Shown here piece by piece: positions 61,216 through 64,000 of a DNA stretch of 64,000 nucleotides. Under the pieces are notes generated by a model. That model was not told the DNA's origin and ran no database searches. It was given only the letters and a program-made list of their open reading frames with translations. The stretch is from positions 26,172 through 90,171 of the forward strand of contig NZ_JAFBIX010000015.1 in assembly GCF_021531895.1 (NCBI RefSeq). The letters run 5' to 3'. Source of the DNA: Faecalicatena contorta. Lineage in GTDB: Bacteria; Bacillota; Clostridia; Lachnospirales; Lachnospiraceae. The stretch's first letter is position 1; every line of letters starts with the position of its first letter. The position numbers and the translations under genes are program-made.

Positions 61216-62394
61216 ATGTGGAATTATTACATATGTAAGAAAATTGCGATGATATTGATAGTTCTTATTGTTTTTACAGGATGCGGCCAAAATCGAATTA
61301 CGGAAAAAGAAGAAAAGAAAGAAACCGTAGAATCTGAAATGAATGCAGAAGTAAAAAAAACAGCGCAAACTTTTCGGTCTGTTTATATGAAGGAGAAGTC
61401 GGAGTTAAATACATTAAAGGCGAAAAGAAAAATTATCAATTGTCTGGAAGAAAAAGGATATGCGGCAGTAGATTGTGATAATCAGATTGATATGGTCAAT
61501 CGTGAAAAAGTAGAAGATTTTTGCAAAGCAGCAGAGAAAGAAGAACAGGCAGCAGTAGATATTGTTGTTGTATTTGATGAAGGGGAAATTATACAATATC
61601 ATTTAGAGTCAATGAATGGAAAGATAAATGTTCGATTATGTCAGGTTAAATGGAAGGATAATAGCCCACAGGCTAATTATTATGATGAATATGAAGCATA
61701 TGAGTGGAAATATACAGAAAAAGGATACTTGTTTCTGGAGGAATATCACCCACCGGGATTTAATGGAGCACCGGGTGAAACTGGATTCAGAGTGCAGCCA
61801 TTAGATAAAACATGCCGAGAATTGAATCGAAAATATGTTATGCCGTTGGGGTATGCACTTAATAATCTGTTGATTACAAATTGGGATAACCAGAATTATA
61901 CGGAACTTGATTTTTATGATCTTTATGAAAAAATGTATTATATGAAATATGGAAAGCAAGTTCCATATGAAGCAAATTATGGTGGAGCAGAATATGAAGT
62001 TCCAAAAGATGAGTTTGAAGAGGTTATAAAGACCTATTTACCATTTAGTAATAGCGAGATTGAAAAAGGAACTTTTTATAACTCTGATAATAGAACTTTT
62101 AGATACAGACCGCGAGGGTTATATGATTGTGAATTCCCATATGAGCCATATCCGGAAGTTATCTCATATGAAAAATTACAAGATGGAACATTAAAACTTA
62201 CGATAGAAGCAGTATGGGAAATCAGAATGTTAGATCAGGCAATCACCAGTGAATTGATGATAAAACCTATGGAAGACGGAAGTTTCCAGTATTTATCAAA
62301 TAAGGTAATCAAGTCAGATCAAAATGCAAATGCAGGGTGGTATATGCCAAGGTTAACAGAAGAAGAGTGGGAAGAGAATTACAGTAATAATTAG
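61216..62394 (+). CDS. DUF6070-type lipoprotein
   Basis: About 392 residues with a lipoprotein signal peptide: KK, a hydrophobic core and lipobox VFTGC with Cys at residue 23. The mature protein has a charged helical start and a beta-rich body (YTEKGYLFLEEYHPPGF, then KYVMPLGYALNNLL and YLPFSNSEIE). The frame is open to a GTG at 61144 that has AAAGGA close by and ATG 61186 also fits. The start at 61216 gives the most normal signal peptide. It is 8 bases before its paralogue and shares a DUF6070-like core with it. Probably attached to the outer face of the membrane; its link to the PBP is by co-location. Confidence 0.82.
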   Translation: MWNYYICKKIAMILIVLIVFTGCGQNRITEKEEKKETVESEMNAEVKKTAQTFRSVYMKEKSELNTLKAKRKIINCLEEKGYAAVDCDNQIDMVNREKVEDFCKAAEKEEQAAVDIVVVFDEGEIIQYHLESMNGKINVRLCQVKWKDNSPQANYYDEYEAYEWKYTEKGYLFLEEYHPPGFNGAPGETGFRVQPLDKTCRELNRKYVMPLGYALNNLLITNWDNQNYTELDFYDLYEKMYYMKYGKQVPYEANYGGAEYEVPKDEFEEVIKTYLPFSNSEIEKGTFYNSDNRTFRYRPRGLYDCEFPYEPYPEVISYEKLQDGTLKLTIEAVWEIRMLDQAITSELMIKPMEDGSFQYLSNKVIKSDQNANAGWYMPRLTEEEWEENYSNN

Positions 62395-62402
62395 GGGGCA
62401 AT

Positions 62403-63635
62403 ATGAAAAGAAAAAGTATTTTGTTAGTACTTTGTATAGGAATGATTCTGACTTCCTGTGAAAGTAAGATATCGTTAAACAGCACAGATGTAAAAAATGA
62501 GAAGAATCAGAAAAACACTACCATGGAAAATCCGGATAAGGGATATAATCTACCAATCGATGAAGACAAGAAAAAGGAAGCTGTGAACGATTGTGAAGAA
62601 ATTATGGGCATTATCCGAGATATTTATTCTGAATATAATGGAATACAAGAAGCAGATCAGAACACTGCTGAGCAAATGATGAATCGGATGAAAGAAATTA
62701 TCAAACAAAATGGGAATCCGGTCATTGGTTCCGATCATTATTCTGTTATGGATAATTATCAGAAGATGGAACAATTTTTAAAATCTGCAGAACAAGAAGA
62801 AAAAGGAAGTGTAATTTTATATGAAGCAGATACAGATGGTGGAATTACCAGAAAAGAATATAGTTATGATGGAAAAGAAATGAGTGTGATGTCCGCAAAA
62901 ATGATCTGGAGTGAGGATACAGAGCCTGTACTTACATACATATCGCTATCAAAAATAAAAGAATGGGCATATACTGAAAATGGGAATTTCTGTTATGAAT
63001 TATGCGTACCTGAACCACCGGAAGTGACAGAGATTGTAGATGGAAGTTGTATTATCCGGGTAAAGCCTTTGAGTGAGGAGTGTCGGGAATATTTAAAAAA
63101 ATATGTGAGTACGTTCGGCTATCATGGAAACAATCTGTTATGTTCAAACTGGAATGCGGAGGATATGCAGGGGTTGGATTATAATGGACTTTATGAATAT
63201 TTTTATCAAATGAAATATGGAGAAAAATTTACGGCAGAAAAAGAGGTTGTGGGAATTCCAGCAGAAGAGTTCGAAAATGTAATTATGACATATCTTCCTG
63301 TTACAAAAGAAGAATTGAAAGAATGGGCGGTCTACGATGAACAAAGTAATATGTTTATCTGGGAACGATTGGGATATGGTAATTATTCACCAACACATTT
63401 TGGCTTGTCTTTACCGGAAGTAACAGAAGTCAGGCATAATGAAGATGGAACCATTGTTTTGACAATTCATGCAGTATGTGATTCTGTTGTATGTAATGAT
63501 GCTGTTATTACACACGAACTTACGATGAAAATTCAGGATGATGGAACGATTCAGTATGTTGGAAACAGGATTTTAGATAATGGTATTGATAATATACCGA
63601 GGTATCAGTACCGGTTAGGTAATTTGCAGAATTGA
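62403..63635 (+). CDS. DUF6070-type lipoprotein, paralogue
   Basis: 410 residues with signal peptide and lipobox LTSC (Cys at about 19). The C-terminal body aligns with the preceding protein: CREYLKKYVSTFGYHGNNLL against CRELNRKYVMPLGYALNNLL, FYQMKYGEKF against YYMKYGKQV, and FENVIMTYLPV against FEEVIKTYLPF. GGGGGCA precedes the ATG. The pair probably act together at the cell surface near the PBP. A strong terminator follows. Confidence 0.88.
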   Translation: MKRKSILLVLCIGMILTSCESKISLNSTDVKNEKNQKNTTMENPDKGYNLPIDEDKKKEAVNDCEEIMGIIRDIYSEYNGIQEADQNTAEQMMNRMKEIIKQNGNPVIGSDHYSVMDNYQKMEQFLKSAEQEEKGSVILYEADTDGGITRKEYSYDGKEMSVMSAKMIWSEDTEPVLTYISLSKIKEWAYTENGNFCYELCVPEPPEVTEIVDGSCIIRVKPLSEECREYLKKYVSTFGYHGNNLLCSNWNAEDMQGLDYNGLYEYFYQMKYGEKFTAEKEVVGIPAEEFENVIMTYLPVTKEELKEWAVYDEQSNMFIWERLGYGNYSPTHFGLSLPEVTEVRHNEDGTIVLTIHAVCDSVVCNDAVITHELTMKIQDDGTIQYVGNRILDNGIDNIPRYQYRLGNLQN

Positions 63636-63655
63636 TCAGTAGAGAAGAATGAAAT

Positions 63656-63700
63656 AAAGAGAACTGATAACAGGAAATTATGCTATCAGTTCTCTTTATT
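63656..63700 (+). terminator. Terminator after the lipoprotein operon
   Basis: AAAGAGAACTGATA / TATCAGTTCTCTTT, a 14-bp perfect stem with a 14-base loop, then ATTTAT. Confidence 0.88.
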
Positions 63701-63703
63701 TAT

Positions 63704-64000
63704 GACGGTGTGAAATTTTTTCTGTAAATTGAGATCTTCTATGATAATTAAGCGGCTTAATGGCAGTTTTCTGCGGTTAAGCCGTTGTCTATTTAATAGC
63801 AAAAATGAACGAACATGTCAAGAGCACCCAGAAAAATCTGGGTGTATTTTTCTTGGCATATTATTTAGACTTAGACGGTGTGAAATTTTTTCTGTAAATT
63901 GAGATCTTCTATGATAATTAAGCGGCTTAATGGCAGTTTTCTGCGGTTAAGCCGTTGTCTATTTAATAGCAAAAATGAACGAACATGTCAAGAGCACCCA
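63704..64000. repeat. Tandem repeat, 170-bp period, running off the window
   Basis: 63704-63830 is repeated without change at 63874-64000 (127 of 127 bases visible). Nothing else is coded here. The unit begins GACGGTGTGAAATTTTTTCT, contains a nested hairpin and a terminator-like hairpin, and may continue beyond the window. It could also be a remnant of an insertion-sequence end. Confidence 0.92.
63755..63852 (+). ncRNA. Candidate small RNA inside the tandem repeat unit
   Basis: TTCTGT (63720-63725), a 17-base spacer and GATAAT (63743-63748) could start a transcript near 63755. The first half forms AGCGGCTTAA / TTAAGCCGTT (63751-63786) with an inner GCAG-TTTT-CTGC. The end is CACCCAGA-AAAA-TCTGGGTG (63825-63844) followed by TATTTTTC, a good terminator. 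The second repeat unit would make the same RNA. Confidence 0.4.

Noticed and set aside
63704..64000. CRISPR array
   Set aside because: Only two units with a 170-bp period and 127-base identity; no short repeats or spacers.

Overview
The window looks like a low-to-moderate GC Firmicute chromosome of the Lachnospiraceae type (Dorea, Mediterraneibacter or Blautia relatives). The evidence is the gltB-gltD, rpsB-tsf and NlpC/P60 genes, strong GGAGG ribosome binding sites, TTG/GTG starts, hairpin plus T-run terminators, and sorting signals of the PKTGD kind. Species cannot be fixed from the sequence alone.

Region 1 (1-13.9 kb) is host backbone, all on the plus strand: a tRNA-dihydrouridine synthase lacking only the first base of its start codon, an XRE-cupin regulator, a YbaK/ProX-type tRNA-editing protein, a CPBP membrane protease, both subunits of glutamate synthase (GltB, GltD), two paralogous secreted coiled-coil NlpC/P60 hydrolases, and ribosomal protein S2 with elongation factor Ts. 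Several sigma-A type promoters with 17-base spacers and clear terminators separate the units. The pyrH-frr genes that usually follow tsf are not there; the sequence changes to mobile and accessory DNA.

Region 2 (13.9-27.4 kb) is a mosaic of accessory DNA. It holds a cluster of TGCGT motifs just after tsf, a leftward phage-like pair (a coiled-coil membrane protein and a headless SH3b endolysin), and a 5'-truncated group II intron (reverse transcriptase from about RT-3 onward, plus domains V and VI) joined to the broken endolysin. It continues with a 1,920-residue signal-peptide surface protein, and a GC-richer three-gene sensory operon: a multi-pass membrane pseudo-histidine kinase, a soluble PAS-type histidine kinase and a LuxR-type response regulator. 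A 38-codon ORF follows that operon, and then an AT-rich orphan gene.

Region 3 (27.4-57.4 kb) is the core of a Tn1549/CTn-like integrative and conjugative element (ICE). It has ParA/ParB, a thioester and VaFE-repeat adhesin, an LPD28 protein, and a giant ArdC-like/N6-methylase/SNF2-helicase protein. That gene contains a complete TnpV gene in another reading frame. Then come an Rpn-like nuclease, a DUF3991/TOPRIM protein, a cysteine-rich protein, very small ORFs, a DUF5688 protein, MobC, a MobP relaxase, PcfB, an ArdC-like protein, a VirD4 coupling protein, a Maff2 membrane protein (VirB2-like), a VirB6-like protein, PrgI (VirB3-like), VirB4, a DUF6075 protein and a CD1108-type lysozyme/CHAP hydrolase. 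Together these could process, couple and export DNA through a Gram-positive type IV secretion channel. No integrase or recombinase is seen, so at least one end of the element lies outside the window.

Region 4 (57.4-64 kb) is cargo: a MecA-like class B penicillin-binding protein whose promoter overlaps a BlaI/MecI-like dyad, and DUF6070-type lipoproteins. The locus has been partly duplicated. The second copy of the promoter is fused, through a 9-bp repeat, to the tail of a deleted PBP gene, and the first lipoprotein copy is a frameshifted pseudogene. The window ends in a 170-bp-period tandem repeat whose unit looks like a small-RNA transcription unit.
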